Of a stretch of 64,000 nt of DNA, positions 22,017 to 32,685 are shown in pieces (positions within the stretch are counted from its first letter, which is position 1; each line of letters begins with the position of its first letter). Source of the DNA: Bufo bufo (lineage: Eukaryota > Chordata > Amphibia > Anura > Bufonidae); contig NC_053395.1 in NCBI RefSeq assembly GCF_905171765.1, positions 183,352,156-183,416,155 of the forward strand, in the 5' to 3' direction. A program made the translations under genes and the position numbers. The notes beneath the pieces are model-generated. The model worked only from the letters and a program-made list of their open reading frames with translations. It had not been told where the DNA came from and made no database searches.

Positions 22017-22571
22017 AGACACATTTTTGCCTCAGAGACAGAATTTTGGTGCATTGGGAAACAATTTTGGGCACTGATATAGCATTTTGGTACATTAGGA
22101 CACATTTTTGCCTCAGAGAAAGAATTTTGGTGCATTGGGAGACATTTTTGGCTCATTTTTGTTGCATTGGGACACATATTTGCTTCAGAGACAGAGTTTT
22201 GGTGCATTGGGAAACATTTTTGGTTCAGAGACAGAATTTTGGTGTATTGGGTCAAATTGTTTGGCTCAGAGAAAGAATTTTACTGTGTTAGGACACATTT
22301 TTGGCTCACAGAAAGAATTTTAGCGAATTAGGACACATTTTTGGCTCAGAGACAGAATTTTGGTGTATTGGGACAGATTTTTTGTTCAGGGACAGAATTC
22401 TGGTGCAGTGGGTCAAATTGTTTGGCTCACAGAAATAATTTTACCGTGTTAGGACACATTTTTGGCTCAGAGAAAGAATTTTAGCGAATTAGGACACATT
22501 TTTGGCTCAGAGACAGAATTTTGGCACATTCACATTTTTGGCTTAGAGACAGAATTTTGGACAGATTTTCA
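22017..22571. repeat. Minisatellite, about 41-bp unit, roughly 13 units
   Basis: Units follow the pattern GACACATTTTTGGCTCAGAG, then ACAGAATTTTGGTGCATTGG. They are imperfect, with point changes and some short units. The small ORFs here (21854-22323) are translations of the array, not genes. Spacers are not distinct from repeats, so this is not a CRISPR-like array. Confidence 0.85.
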
Positions 22572-22574
22572 GGG

Positions 22575-23960
22575 CACATGAACACATTTTCAACTTACGC
22601 TAAGCGACTAAATAGATGGCTAACTATACTAGACAAGACGTGCCAGATTTATTATCCAGCATCAGCCACTATGATAAATTTGGCGCATTTTCAGACTGCA
22701 TGTCTAAGTTTAGTCTGTCTACAAGTTAGACAGGATTAGTAAATGTGGATCAACATCTCGAAAAAATTAATCCCGTCTATATAACGCTGGATCTGCTGTG
22801 TTCTATCGGAAAACGTGAAGCTTACTGTTTCATTAAGGGAAGAAACCGTCTGTTTCGAGCAGACTTTAGAGAGCTCTTTTATACAAACCAGCAGGTCTGT
22901 AACAGGCAAACATCTTTCCAATAAGAGACACTGTACTGGAATAAGTCTTTTTAAAAGACTCCGAGGAAGAATATGGGTCAAAAGAGACCAAACTGTTGCT
23001 TTTTTCTGCTGCCCGTTCAAGCAGCTCATAAAACAAAAAAGATTTGTCTGTCAATTTTAATTTGAGCCATTTTTACGAATAAGCCTTTTAACTTCCCCTG
23101 CCAGAACAGTTCAATTCCACAGCTATCTGGCTCCACAATGCAGCAAAGCCATAAATTACCGGACAGTATGACAATATTTTGATCTGAAACCAAGCAGTGG
23201 AACATTATTAACTAAAGGCAACTAGAGACAAGCCATTTAGGCTTAGGTACTGATAGCACCAAGAAATACAGCTGTTCACTGCACTCGACTGGCCCAGATG
23301 ACAAATAAAAACTAGCTTTGCTCTATTAGCCTTTTGACCTACAACTGCTCTCTGAATAGTATAATCTAGTTATGCTAGCAACTTAACAAACACCGAGCCA
23401 GCAAAACTATATGACCTAAGGCTTATGTAACATGACTATGTGTATCACAAGAGGCATGGGGCTAAATGAAGCTGATATGGGGTCCCAAAAGCTTATGGGC
23501 CCAAAGACAGGAGGCACCAGAAGAATAATTCAGTCTAGGTATTTATTGGCTATATAAGACCAGCATTACATAGGCAACATCTAAGCCGCCAGAGCTTTAT
23601 CAAGCAATAATATTTGGTGCTACATATCTTTGAAGTTCTGTTATGCTCTATGGGAAGTTGACGCCTCTAGAGGAGCCAAAAGCAATGGGGTGATATTATT
23701 AAGACTGACGTTTTATACAGTAAGGATATGTTTACATCGCTTTTTTTTTTATGCCTCAATTTAAAATAAACACTGGGAAATGCTACCAGCTGTGATGGAT
23801 GCCTAATGGTGGCATCCATCACCTGTAGGCATCCATTGAATGGGCACATCATGAGCTTCAAAGAGGACCTGTAACTTTCCTGACATGTCTGTTTTAGCAA
23901 CTACTTGCATTCCCCATGCAACAAGAATTCTGAATCATCAGGAGAGGTTACGAGTTCTCT
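22575..23960. other. Low-copy-looking non-genic segment
   Basis: Apart from a short dispersed motif near 22640-22740 (GCCAGATTTATTATCC), this 1.4 kb shows no terminal repeats and no match within the window. The stretch 22770-23290 has even composition and is a candidate for conserved non-coding DNA. No ORF is convincing. Confidence 0.35.
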
Positions 23961-24097
23961 TTAACCACTTCCAGATGAGGCCATTTACTCCCTTCCTGAC
24001 CCAAGCGTAAATTTGAATCAATATGTTTTTGTTTATCCAAAATGTAGAGAAATTTCAAATAATTCACTATTTTCTTAATTTGAAACTCTGCTTTTTA

Positions 24098-24423
24098 GGC
24101 CTCTTGCACACGACCGTATGGCTTTTTCTGCATTTTGCGGTCCGCAAAAAAAGGATCCGCAAAAAATACGGAGGACGTCCGTGTGCATTCCGTTTTTTGC
24201 GGAAAGGAACAGCTGGCCCCTGATAGAACTGTACTATCCTTGTCCGGTATGCGGACAATAATAGGACATGTTCTATCTTTGAACGGAACGGAAAAACGGA
24301 AATACGGAAACGGAAGGCATACAGGGTTCCTTCCGTGTTTTTTTTGCGGATCCATTGAAATGAACGGTCCGTATACGGAACGCAAAAAACGGAACGTTAA
24401 AAAACGTTTGTGTGCAAGAGGCC
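24098..24423. mobile_element. Harbinger-like MITE (GGCCTCTTGCACAC family)
   Basis: Ends GGCCTCTTGCACACGACCG and its inverse without the last bases. The left flank is TTA, the right flank TAA, so the duplication is imperfect. Holds GGACATGTTC at 24264-24273 and a CCATTGAAATGAACGG motif. Non-coding. Confidence 0.7.
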
Positions 24424-25094
24424 TAAGACAGATAGTCATACCTCATAAAATACTTATTAATTAACATTCACCATATGTCTACTTTATGTTGGCATAATTT
24501 TGGTAATGTTATTTTATTTTTATTAGAAGGTTTAGAATTTTAGAAGAAATTTTCAAGACAATTTCCAAAATCAACTTTTTTAACCACTTAAGGACCACAG
24601 GTTTATACCCCCCTAAAGACCAGACCCTTTTTTACAAGTCGGCACTCCACAACTTTAGCGGTTTATTGCTCGGTCATGCAACTTACCACCCAAATGAATT
24701 TTACCTCCTTTTCTTCTCACTAATAGAGCTTTTATTTGGTGGTATTTCATTGCTGCTGACATTTTTACTTTTTTTGTTATAAATCAAAATCTACAGTTTT
24801 TTTTGCAAAAAAATGACATTTTTCACTTTCAGTTGTAAAATTTTGCAAAAAAAACGACATCCATATATAAATTTTTCTCTAAATTTATTGTTCTACATGT
24901 CTTTGATAAAAAAAAAAGTTTGGGTAAAAAAAAAAAAATGGTTTGGGTAAAAGTTATAGCGTTTACAAACTATGGTACAAAAATGTGAATTTCCGCTTTT
25001 TGAAGCAGCTCTGACTTTCTGAGCACCTGTCATGTTTCCTGAGGTTCTACAATGGCCAGACAGTAAAAAAAAAACACAAATAACCCCATTTCGG

Positions 25095-26950
25095 AAAGTA
25101 GACACCCTAAGGTATTCGCTGATGGGCATAGTGAGTTCATAGAACGTTTTATTTTTTGTCACAAGTTAGCGGAAAATGATGATTTATTTTATTTTTTTCT
25201 TACAAAGTCTCATAATCCACTAACTTGTGACAAAAAATAAAAACTTCCATGAACTCACTATGCCCATCACGAAATACCTTGGGGTGTCTTCTTTCCAAAA
25301 TGGGGTCACTTGTGGGCTAGTTATACTGCCCTGGCATTTTAGGGGCCCAAATGCGTGCGAAGTAGTTTGAAATCAAAATCTGTAAAAAATAACCGGTGAA
25401 ATCCAAAAGGTGCTCTTTGGAATGTGGGCCCCTTTGCCCACCTAGGCTGCAAAAAAGTGTCACACATGTGGTATTGCCGTACTCAGGAGAAGTTGGGCAA
25501 TGTTTTTTGGGGTGTCATTTTACATATACCCATGCTGGGTGAGAGAAATATCTTGGCAAAAGACAACTTTTCCCATTTTATTTATACAAAGTTGGCATTT
25601 GACCAAGATATTTCTCTCACCCAGCATGGGTATATGTAAAATGACACCCCAAAACACATTGCCCAACTTCTCCTGAGTACGGCAATACCACATGTGTGAC
25701 ACTTTTTTGCAGCCTAGGTGGGCAAAGGGGCCCACATTCCAAAGAGCACCTTTAGGATTTCACAGGTCATTTTTTACACATTTTGATTTCAAACTACTTT
25801 GCACGCATTTGGGCCCCTAAAATGCCAGGGCAGTATAACTAGCCCACAAGTGACCCCATTTTGGAAAGAAGACACCCCAAGGTATTCCGTGAGGGGCATG
25901 GCGAGTTCCTAGAATTTTTTATTTTTTGTCACAAGTTAGCGGAAAATGATGATTTTTTTTTTTTTTCTTACAAAGTCTCGTATTCCACTAACTTGTGACA
26001 AAAAATAAAAACTTCCATGAACTCACTATGCCCATCACGAAATACCTGGGGGTGTCTTCTTTCCAAAATGGGGTCACTTGTGGGGTAGTTATACTGCCCT
26101 GGCATTTTAGGGGCCCGAATGCATGAGAAGTAGTTTGAAATCAAAATCTGTAAAAAATGGCCGGTGAAATCCGAAAGGTGCTCTTTGGAATGTGGGCCCC
26201 TTTGCCCACCTAGGCTGCAAAAAAGTGTCACACATGTGGTATTGTCGTACTCAGGAGAAGTTGGGCAATGTGTTTTGGGGTGTCATTTTACATATACCCA
26301 TGCTGGGTGAGATAAATATCTCGGCAAAAGACAACTTTTCCCATTTTTTTATACAAAGTTGGCATTTGACCAAGATATTTCTCTCACCCAGCATGGGTAT
26401 ATGTAAAATGACACCCCAAAACACATTCCCCAACTTCTCCTGAGTACGGCGATACCAGATGTGTGACACTTTTTTGCAGCCTAGATGCGCAAAGGGGCCC
26501 ACATTCCTTTTAGGAGGGCATTTTTAGACATTTGGATCCCAGACTTCTTCTCACGCTTTAGGGCCTCTAAAATGCCAGGGCAGTATAAATACCCCACATG
26601 TGACCCCATTTTGGAAAGAAGACACCCCAAGGTATTCAATGAGGGGCATGGCGAGTTCATATAAAAAAAAAATTTGCCACAAGTTAGCGGAAATTGTTTT
26701 GTTTTGTTTTTTCTCACAAAGTCTCCCTTTCCGCTAACTTGGGACAAAAATTTCAATCTTTTATGGACTCAATATTCCCCTCAGCGAATACCTTGGGGCG
26801 TCTACTTTCCGAAATGGGGTCACATGTGGGGTATTTATACTGCCCTGGCATTTTAGGGGCCCTAAAGCGTGAGGGGTATGGTGAGTTCATGTGAGATTTT
26901 ATTTTTTGACACAAGTTAGTGGAATATGAGACTTTGTAAGAAAAAAAAAA
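25095..26950. repeat. Alternating inverted array (zig-zag repeat)
   Basis: A module of about 385 bases is repeated with alternating orientation. Axes of symmetry lie near 25185, 25585, 25965, 26350 and 26715. Landmarks repeated in both orientations are ACAAGTTAGCGGAAA, ACTCACTATGCCCATCACG, GGGGTCACTTGTGGG, TGTCACACATGTGGTATTG and CACCCAGCATGGGTATATG. Copies are similar, decaying slightly to the right. The 70-90-codon ORFs here that start MGPFAHLGCKKV are the same module read in each copy. Confidence 0.85.
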
Positions 26951-27096
26951 AAAAAAAACATTTCCGCTAACTTGGGCCAAAGAAAATTCTGAATGGAGCT
27001 TTACAGGTGGGTGATCAATGACAGGGGGGTGATCAGGGAGTCTATATGGGGTGATCACCCCCCTGTCATTGATCACCCCCCTGTAAGGCTCCATTC

Positions 27097-27115
27097 AGAC
27101 GTCCGTATGTTTTTT
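27097..27115. repeat. LINE target-site duplication, left copy
   Basis: AGACGTCCGTATGTTTTTT, identical to 32667-32685. It lies next to the LINE poly(A) side, as expected for a minus-strand insertion. Confidence 0.85.
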
Positions 27116-27155
27116 TTTTTTTTAAAGTATAATCCTTTTTTTTTTTTTTTTTTTC
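27116..27155 (-). other. LINE double poly(A) tail
   Basis: On the plus strand two T-runs are separated by AAAGTATAATCC. In LINE sense the tail is therefore an A-run, GGATTATACTTT, then a second A-run that ends at the target duplication. This may be a tiny 3' transduction, a second polyadenylation, or an untemplated patch. Confidence 0.7.
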
Positions 27156-27353
27156 AAAAGAGCTTTATTGTAAAATGGTTATCAAATACAGAGTACTTTG
27201 AGTAGGAGGTGTGAACTCCATTATATCAAAATTGTTTTACAACAATAAGCATCAATCAACATAATAACAAGAAATAGGATGTATGTAAACAGAGCTATAT
27301 ATTTTGATGCACATGTCCGCAGGTTAGAAGAAGGTCATAAATGGGATTTGGTC

Positions 27354-30300
27354 TTAGAGATCTCTATAGGATCTCCAATCTTTCCAAAGGATTGTGAATT
27401 TGTGGTGTGTTCTATTTTCCCAGGCTGCTATTTCCTCGAATCTATATAGGGATTCGACTTTGTTGAGCCATTGATCCACAGATGGGACATTAGGTGATAA
27501 CCAGTGTGTAGGGATCAAGAGACGTGCGGCTATAATCAGTATCTTGAACAGGGTGGGAATGATTGTCTTACCATTAAGATGCAATCCTAGGAGAGCTAAG
27601 AGTGGTGATGGCTTGACATTAGATTTGCAAACTTCGTTGCTTTTTTTAAAGATGGTACTCCACCAATCTAAGATTAGGGGGCAGGCCCACCAAATGTGTA
27701 GCATTGTCCCACGTTCTACTCCGCACCTCCAACATGCGTCAGAACCACCATTGCTATAATGATGGGTAACATCCGGTGTTTTATACCATCTGGTTAATAC
27801 CTTATATCCATTTTCTTGGATTCTGGTACATCTAGAGGACGAGTGTGGGGTTTTAAACATAAGGATTTGTTCCTCATTAGTGAAGTGGGTATTTAATTCT
27901 CTTTCCCACAGGGATATAAAACTGGGTTTGGGTGGCATAATTACTGTGTTAAGGTATTTATAGAGTAGGGATATAACTTTCTTTGGGGGAATAGGGCTTT
28001 GAATGAGACTTTCAAACCATGTAAGTGGTCTCATTAAAGAGCTTAGCTTAATGTGTTTGTTAATATATGTCGTCAGGAAGTGAAGCATGTGTGGATGGGA
28101 TCCGATCTCAGGTAGATGAGATATCAGGGATTCCTGACTTAATGATTCCTCCCCATTCTTTAGTAAAATATCAATTAAAGGTATATTAGAGATACGTAAA
28201 TGCTTATGGATGCTTTGTCTGAGCTCCAGGGGGGCCAACCCTATTACATCTCTAATTTGTGTCAAAGGGGAAGGTGATGGGAAACCCCATTTCGAATCTT
28301 GGAACCATTTCCATGCCTCGATTGTAGATTTGGCTAGCAAATTGTGTTTAAGTGAAGGGGACAGGTTGTGGTGTGGGTCTATCAGCAGGGTCCTTAATGA
28401 TGGCATGTAAGCAGGGGTCTCCATATCAACCCAGGATTTCTGTTCCGGGATCCTAAACCAGTCTAGGGCTCTGGAGAGGAGTATCGCTTTGTTGTACAAT
28501 TGAGGGTTGGGGAGGCCTATGCCTCCTTGATCTCTGGACCTCTGGAGGGTGTTGATATTGATCCTTGCCTTTTTACCATTCCATATAAATGAGCGTATGG
28601 ATTTCTCCAACGATTGGAAAAAAGAGTTGGGGATCGGTATGGGGAGGACTTGGAGGAGATATGTCAGTCTAGGTAGGACAAGGGACATGACCATATTTTT
28701 GCGTCCAAACCAGGAAAGTAGTGGGGGGTTTAGGTTTTCAAGTTGACGTTTAATAGAATCTAGTAGTGGGATATAATTTAATTTATATAGGGAGGAAATA
28801 TCGGGATGGATTTTAACTCCTAGATACGTTATAAAGGGAGAGTCCCAGTTAAAAGGGGAAGAGGAGGCTAGTTCAGTTTTAAGTTTTAAGCTAATCCCTA
28901 CATTTAAGATGTGGGATTTCTTCATGTTGATTTTGAAATTGGAAAGGTAGCTAAATTTTTCCAGGATAGAGTATATGTGATGCAGGGATTTACCAGGGTT
29001 GGATGACATTATGAGGAGGTCATCGGCAAAGGCCGCAATTTTATGTTCCTGATCTCCCAATCTTGGGCCTCTGATATTGTCGTCATTACGGATGAAAATA
29101 AGGAGGGGCTCTAAAATCAAAACAAAAATCAAGGGAGACAAGGGGCACCCCTGCCTGGTTCCATTTTTTATAGAAAAAGGATGGGATATAGTGTCGTTGA
29201 TCAGCACGGACGCCGAAGCATACGTATACATGGCTTTAACGGAGTTTATAAAGGCCTTTGGGATTCCAAACTGCTCCATTGTGCAATACATATAGTTCCA
29301 ATGGACTCGGTCAAACGCTTTTTCGGCATCCGTGCTGACCAACACCAAAGGGTGGTGAAATTTTGATGCATTCGATAGCAAATTTAAGACTCTGGCTGTA
29401 TTATCTTTACCCTCTCTACCTTTAATAAAGCCTGTTTGATCTCTATGTATAAGTTGAGGGAGAATAGGGGCAAGGCGGTTAGCCAGCATTTTGGCTAGCA
29501 ATTTTAGGTCTAGATTTAGTAAAGAGATCGGGCGGTAGTTGCCACAGTCTGTAAGGTCCTTCCCCTCTTTAGGTATTATGGTGATATTGGCTTTTGTCAT
29601 TTCTTGGGAGAGAGGATCGCCTTGTAGAGTTCTGTTACATACAGTGAGTAGGTGAGGTGATAATATATTTTGGAAGGATTTGTAATATAGGGCTGGAAAA
29701 CCGTCAGGGCCGGGGGCTTTGCCTTTTGGGAGTTGGTTTATGGCTAATTGTAGTTCCTTGTTTGTAAAAGGGGAGTTTAAGGTATTAATGTGGTTGATAT
29801 TTATCTGGGGCATACCAACAGAGCGGAGGAAGAGATTTATTGAGTCCTGGTGTGTAGTGTCGGTGGTAGGGTCATCCTGGGAAGGAAGGTTATATAGAGA
29901 GCTGTAGAATTCAGAGAACCTACGGGCTATGTCTTCAGTGTTTATGAGTGTATCTCCTTCTTTATTGCGAATTTTGTTAATGAAATTCTGGGCTTTCCTT
30001 TTTTTAATTCTGGACATCATGAATTTGGATACTTTGTCTCCGTGGGCAAAATATTTGTATTGCGCGTGGAGGAAAAATTTGGCCGATTGAGTGTTTAAGA
30101 GGTTTTTTAGTTCCGTCCTAAGGAGCGTAAGTTTAGTCATGTGGGATTCTAGGAGGGAACTCTTGTGGAGGGTCTCAATATCTTTAATGCTTTTAAGAAG
30201 AGAGTCGACACGGGCGAGTCTCAGTTTTTTAGTATATGTGCCTAAACTTATGAGTTGACCTCTGATAAAGGCCTTGTGGGTATCCCACAGGGTATAGGGG

Positions 30301-31145
30301 TGGATACCAGGGGTATTATTGAATGAGAAGAAGTCTTTTAACCAGTTGAGGACTTTCTCTTTATTTTCAGGGGATTGGATCAACATCTCGTTGAGTCTCC
30401 ACTTATAGGAGGATATAGGTCTATCTGGTGTTAGGATGTTAATCCATATAGGGGCATGATCGGAAATGCTGATAGAACCAATCTGGGCTTTAGAGCATAA
30501 TTGAATGTGGTCAGCTGAAATCAGAAAGTAGTCCAAACGTTGATATGAACTATGGGGGTTCGAGAAAAAAGTATAGTCCCTAACTGTGGGGTTCAGAGAT
30601 CTCCAGATGTCAACCAGGCGACGTTCATGGAAAGACTTTCTCAGTTTGCATAAGGCTTTGTTTGAGATAGCAGATTTTTTAGAGGAAGAATCCTCAGATG
30701 GGATCAGAGTAAGATTGAGGTCGCCACCTAGAATGGTCACCCCCTCTCTAAAATGATCAATTGTCTGGAGAATCTTATGTATCCATGTGGCCTGGCCGAC
30801 ATTTGGAGCATATACATTAATAAAAGTGTATATTTGGTTGGCTATGCGTCCTTTTAGGAAGATAAATCTGCCCTCAGGATCTAATATTTGATCTATAAAG
30901 GTAAATGGGGTCTTTCTACTAAAACCAACACTAACTCCTCTGGAGGCAGATGAGCTTGTGCCACAGTGGTACCAAATGGGAAAACAGGAATGGGACAAAT
31001 TTGGAAAGTGGTTAACCCTGAAATGTGTCTCCTGGAGGAAGACGACGGAGCAACCCATCTTTTTTAACTCTGACAGGATTTGGCAGCGCTTGGAAGGGGC
31101 ATTAAAGCCCTTTACATTGTAGGAAGTAATTTGTATGTCCGCCAT
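27354..31145 (-). CDS. LINE ORF2: endonuclease and reverse transcriptase
   Basis: The 1263-codon ORF is uninterrupted. Residues 1-240 form an AP-type endonuclease with SYNVKGF (Asn10), LQETHF (Glu39), GGDLNL (Asp142, Asn144), RLDYFLI (Asp205) and SISDHAPI (Asp229, His230). Residues about 470-780 form the reverse transcriptase, with KGKAPGPDGF, NYRPISLLN, STDAEKAFD (Asp606), NGTRQGCPLSP and AAFADDLLI (Asp708, Asp709). Near the C terminus is a zinc-knuckle-like CX2CX8HX4C (Cys1138, Cys1141, His1150, Cys1155). It would nick DNA at T-rich sites and prime reverse transcription of its own RNA. All core residues are present, so activity is plausible. The first ATG lies 327 bases after the ORF1 stop, so translation probably needs reinitiation or an internal start. 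Confidence 0.95.
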   Translation of the reverse strand: MADIQITSYNVKGFNAPSKRCQILSELKKMGCSVVFLQETHFRVNHFPNLSHSCFPIWYHCGTSSSASRGVSVGFSRKTPFTFIDQILDPEGRFIFLKGRIANQIYTFINVYAPNVGQATWIHKILQTIDHFREGVTILGGDLNLTLIPSEDSSSKKSAISNKALCKLRKSFHERRLVDIWRSLNPTVRDYTFFSNPHSSYQRLDYFLISADHIQLCSKAQIGSISISDHAPIWINILTPDRPISSYKWRLNEMLIQSPENKEKVLNWLKDFFSFNNTPGIHPYTLWDTHKAFIRGQLISLGTYTKKLRLARVDSLLKSIKDIETLHKSSLLESHMTKLTLLRTELKNLLNTQSAKFFLHAQYKYFAHGDKVSKFMMSRIKKRKAQNFINKIRNKEGDTLINTEDIARRFSEFYSSLYNLPSQDDPTTDTTHQDSINLFLRSVGMPQININHINTLNSPFTNKELQLAINQLPKGKAPGPDGFPALYYKSFQNILSPHLLTVCNRTLQGDPLSQEMTKANITIIPKEGKDLTDCGNYRPISLLNLDLKLLAKMLANRLAPILPQLIHRDQTGFIKGREGKDNTARVLNLLSNASKFHHPLVLVSTDAEKAFDRVHWNYMYCTMEQFGIPKAFINSVKAMYTYASASVLINDTISHPFSIKNGTRQGCPLSPLIFVLILEPLLIFIRNDDNIRGPRLGDQEHKIAAFADDLLIMSSNPGKSLHHIYSILEKFSYLSNFKINMKKSHILNVGISLKLKTELASSSPFNWDSPFITYLGVKIHPDISSLYKLNYIPLLDSIKRQLENLNPPLLSWFGRKNMVMSLVLPRLTYLLQVLPIPIPNSFFQSLEKSIRSFIWNGKKARININTLQRSRDQGGIGLPNPQLYNKAILLSRALDWFRIPEQKSWVDMETPAYMPSLRTLLIDPHHNLSPSLKHNLLAKSTIEAWKWFQDSKWGFPSPSPLTQIRDVIGLAPLELRQSIHKHLRISNIPLIDILLKNGEESLSQESLISHLPEIGSHPHMLHFLTTYINKHIKLSSLMRPLTWFESLIQSPIPPKKVISLLYKYLNTVIMPPKPSFISLWERELNTHFTNEEQILMFKTPHSSSRCTRIQENGYKVLTRWYKTPDVTHHYSNGGSDACWRCGVERGTMLHIWWACPLILDWWSTIFKKSNEVCKSNVKPSPLLALLGLHLNGKTIIPTLFKILIIAARLLIPTHWLSPNVPSVDQWLNKVESLYRFEEIAAWENRTHHKFTILWKDWRSYRDL

Positions 31146-31472
31146 TTTACCTTATGACTTGAGAGGGACCGCTCCGCCGTCTCCCCCCAAAAGAAGCTCC
31201 TGGTTTAGACTTTCTGTGGGATGCAAACACACATATATATATATCATTATATTTTCCTGCGGAATGTTTAAAGGGGACATAAATCATAATACATCCTGAA
31301 ACAACAAAACTGTTAACCATATACCAATAAGGTAATAAATTCAGTATAAACATTGAAGTTTCAGGCCTAGTCAAGCCTGGATAATAGTGGAGGGGGGAAG
31401 AAAGATAAACATGTTTGAGATCACCATACTGATAAAGTACTGACGAATCCGATCAGACATGGAAGGATATTA
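31146..31472 (-). other. Spacer between LINE ORF1 and ORF2
   Basis: This 327-base inter-ORF region is unusually long for an L1-type element. It includes a short (TA)n patch near 31233-31244 and has no ORF of interest. Confidence 0.6.
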
Positions 31473-32567
31473 TCAGTTGTCCATAGGAAGTCTTCTGGAC
31501 GAGGATCTTTTCGGGTTCCTGGGGCTCCTGTGTCTTTTTGGGGTACGTTGGCGCTCCCAGACGCCTGGTTGTGGGATTTCAGGGAGGTTGGAAAAGTCCT
31601 GAATAGGATTCCAGTCCTCTATCTCCAGAGGGTCAATTTGTAGGTGATTGAACACCGGCTCCAGATCCGCGTGTTTGGAAATAGGAAATCTGCGGCCCTC
31701 GTACGTAAATGTGAGTCCAAAAGGGAATGTCCACCTGTATGGGATCTTGCGTTCTCTCAGCCATCTTGTCAGGGGGCCCAGGGCTCTTCTTTTATCCAGG
31801 GTGGACTGTGCTAGGTCCTGGAAAATTTGAATGACATGTCCGTCCCAGATCACTTTACCGGACTGGCGGGCTTTAATGATAACTGCCTCCTTGACTGGGA
31901 AACTGAGGAATCTGCATATGATGTCTCTTGGTGGGGCCGTGGAAGGGGGTTTGGGCCTTAGGGCACGGTGGGCCCTCTCAAGGATGACTTCGTGGGCTGT
32001 GTCTGGGCCAAGAAGCGACATGCAAATCTGCACCACGGTGTTCGGCACGTCTCCCGCTTCCACCGTTTCTGGAACCCCTCGGAAGCGTAAGTTGTTCCGC
32101 CTACCTCTGTTTTCCTGGTCTTCCAGGGAGCTGCAGAGGTTGTTCATCTTTTGCTGGATGATCAGAAAACGCTGTGAAACTTCGGTTTGGTGTCTGATAA
32201 TGGCTTCCTGTGTGTTTTCAAGTGTTTCCACCCGTGTGCCCACTTGAGCTATTTCCTGTTTTATGGCTGCTAGATCGGAGCTCAGAGGCTCCAAGGCTGT
32301 TGCCAATGTGGAGGATAAGATTTCTTTCAGAAATGAGCGAGATATAGGGAGATTATCCGCTTCTTCTTCCTCGCCTCCTGTAGCCTGGTCTGGCTGGTCT
32401 GTGTGTTTAGAGCGCGGAGCGCGGGTAGGAGTCGACGCCATCTTAAGCTCTTTGGCCACATGCAGCGTCGCTGCCTTTTTTATGAATTTATCCATGTCCC
32501 CGGTAATGGGATTCTTCCATTCCGGGGCAGCTTGCTCTCCGGTCCTCGGGCCTCCGATTTTGACCAT
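31473..32567 (-). CDS. LINE ORF1: coiled-coil RNA-binding protein
   Basis: The 364-codon ORF is uninterrupted. Residues 1-75 are a polar N-terminal region with an acidic GGEEEEAD stretch. Residues about 76-152 have heptad spacing typical of a coiled coil (trimer in L1). Residues about 153-235 match the RRM region of L1-type ORF1 proteins, beginning ENRGRRNNLRFRGVPE, followed by a C-terminal domain (WDGHVIQIFQDL, RKIPYRWTFPFGLTF) to about residue 330 and a basic tail. The role is RNA packaging and nucleic-acid chaperone activity in the LINE ribonucleoprotein. The ATG lies about 100 bases from the element's 5' end. Confidence 0.9.
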   Translation of the reverse strand: MVKIGGPRTGEQAAPEWKNPITGDMDKFIKKAATLHVAKELKMASTPTRAPRSKHTDQPDQATGGEEEEADNLPISRSFLKEILSSTLATALEPLSSDLAAIKQEIAQVGTRVETLENTQEAIIRHQTEVSQRFLIIQQKMNNLCSSLEDQENRGRRNNLRFRGVPETVEAGDVPNTVVQICMSLLGPDTAHEVILERAHRALRPKPPSTAPPRDIICRFLSFPVKEAVIIKARQSGKVIWDGHVIQIFQDLAQSTLDKRRALGPLTRWLRERKIPYRWTFPFGLTFTYEGRRFPISKHADLEPVFNHLQIDPLEIEDWNPIQDFSNLPEIPQPGVWERQRTPKRHRSPRNPKRSSSRRLPMDN

Positions 32568-32666
32568 GTTCGGTGTGTCAGCTTATTAATAAAGCGCTTT
32601 AGAGGTGATCTCTGTACGGAGCAGCAGCTTCAAGCGTCCATACTCTTTCGGCGCTAGCTCCGCCCC
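32568..32666 (-). promoter_or_regulatory. LINE 5' leader, likely internal promoter
   Basis: About 100 bases between the target duplication and the ORF1 start. In LINE sense it opens GGGGCGGAGCTAGCGCCG, GC-rich with a GGGGCGGAG box like an Sp1 site, then becomes AT-richer. A full-length LINE needs an internal promoter; assigning it here is inference. Confidence 0.4.
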
Positions 32667-32685
32667 AGACGTCCGTATGTTTTTT
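32667..32685. repeat. LINE target-site duplication, right copy
   Basis: Exact match to 27097-27115. It continues into ACGGATCCACGG, the uninterrupted satellite core. Confidence 0.85.

Larger units (their letters stand above)
27116..32666 (-). mobile_element. Full-length Tx1/L1-type LINE, both ORFs open
   Basis: A 5.55-kb non-LTR retrotransposon in minus orientation. In its own sense it has a 5' leader of about 100 bases, ORF1 (32567-31473), a 327-base spacer, ORF2 (31145-27354), a 3' region of about 200 bases and an A-rich tail. A 19-bp direct repeat flanks it (27097-27115, 32667-32685). On the plus strand the right copy ends TTTTTT before ACGG, which fits a TTTT/A nick by an L1-type endonuclease. 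Intact ORFs and an exact duplication point to a recent insertion. The clade (Tx1/L1) rests on ORF layout and motifs; finer naming needs a database comparison. Confidence 0.9.

Noticed and set aside
22017..22571. CRISPR-like regular array
   Set aside because: Units run directly into each other without distinct spacers, and the context is vertebrate repeat DNA.
31648..32589. Plus-strand ORFs opposite LINE ORF1
   Set aside because: Antisense shadows of ORF1; they show no domain.
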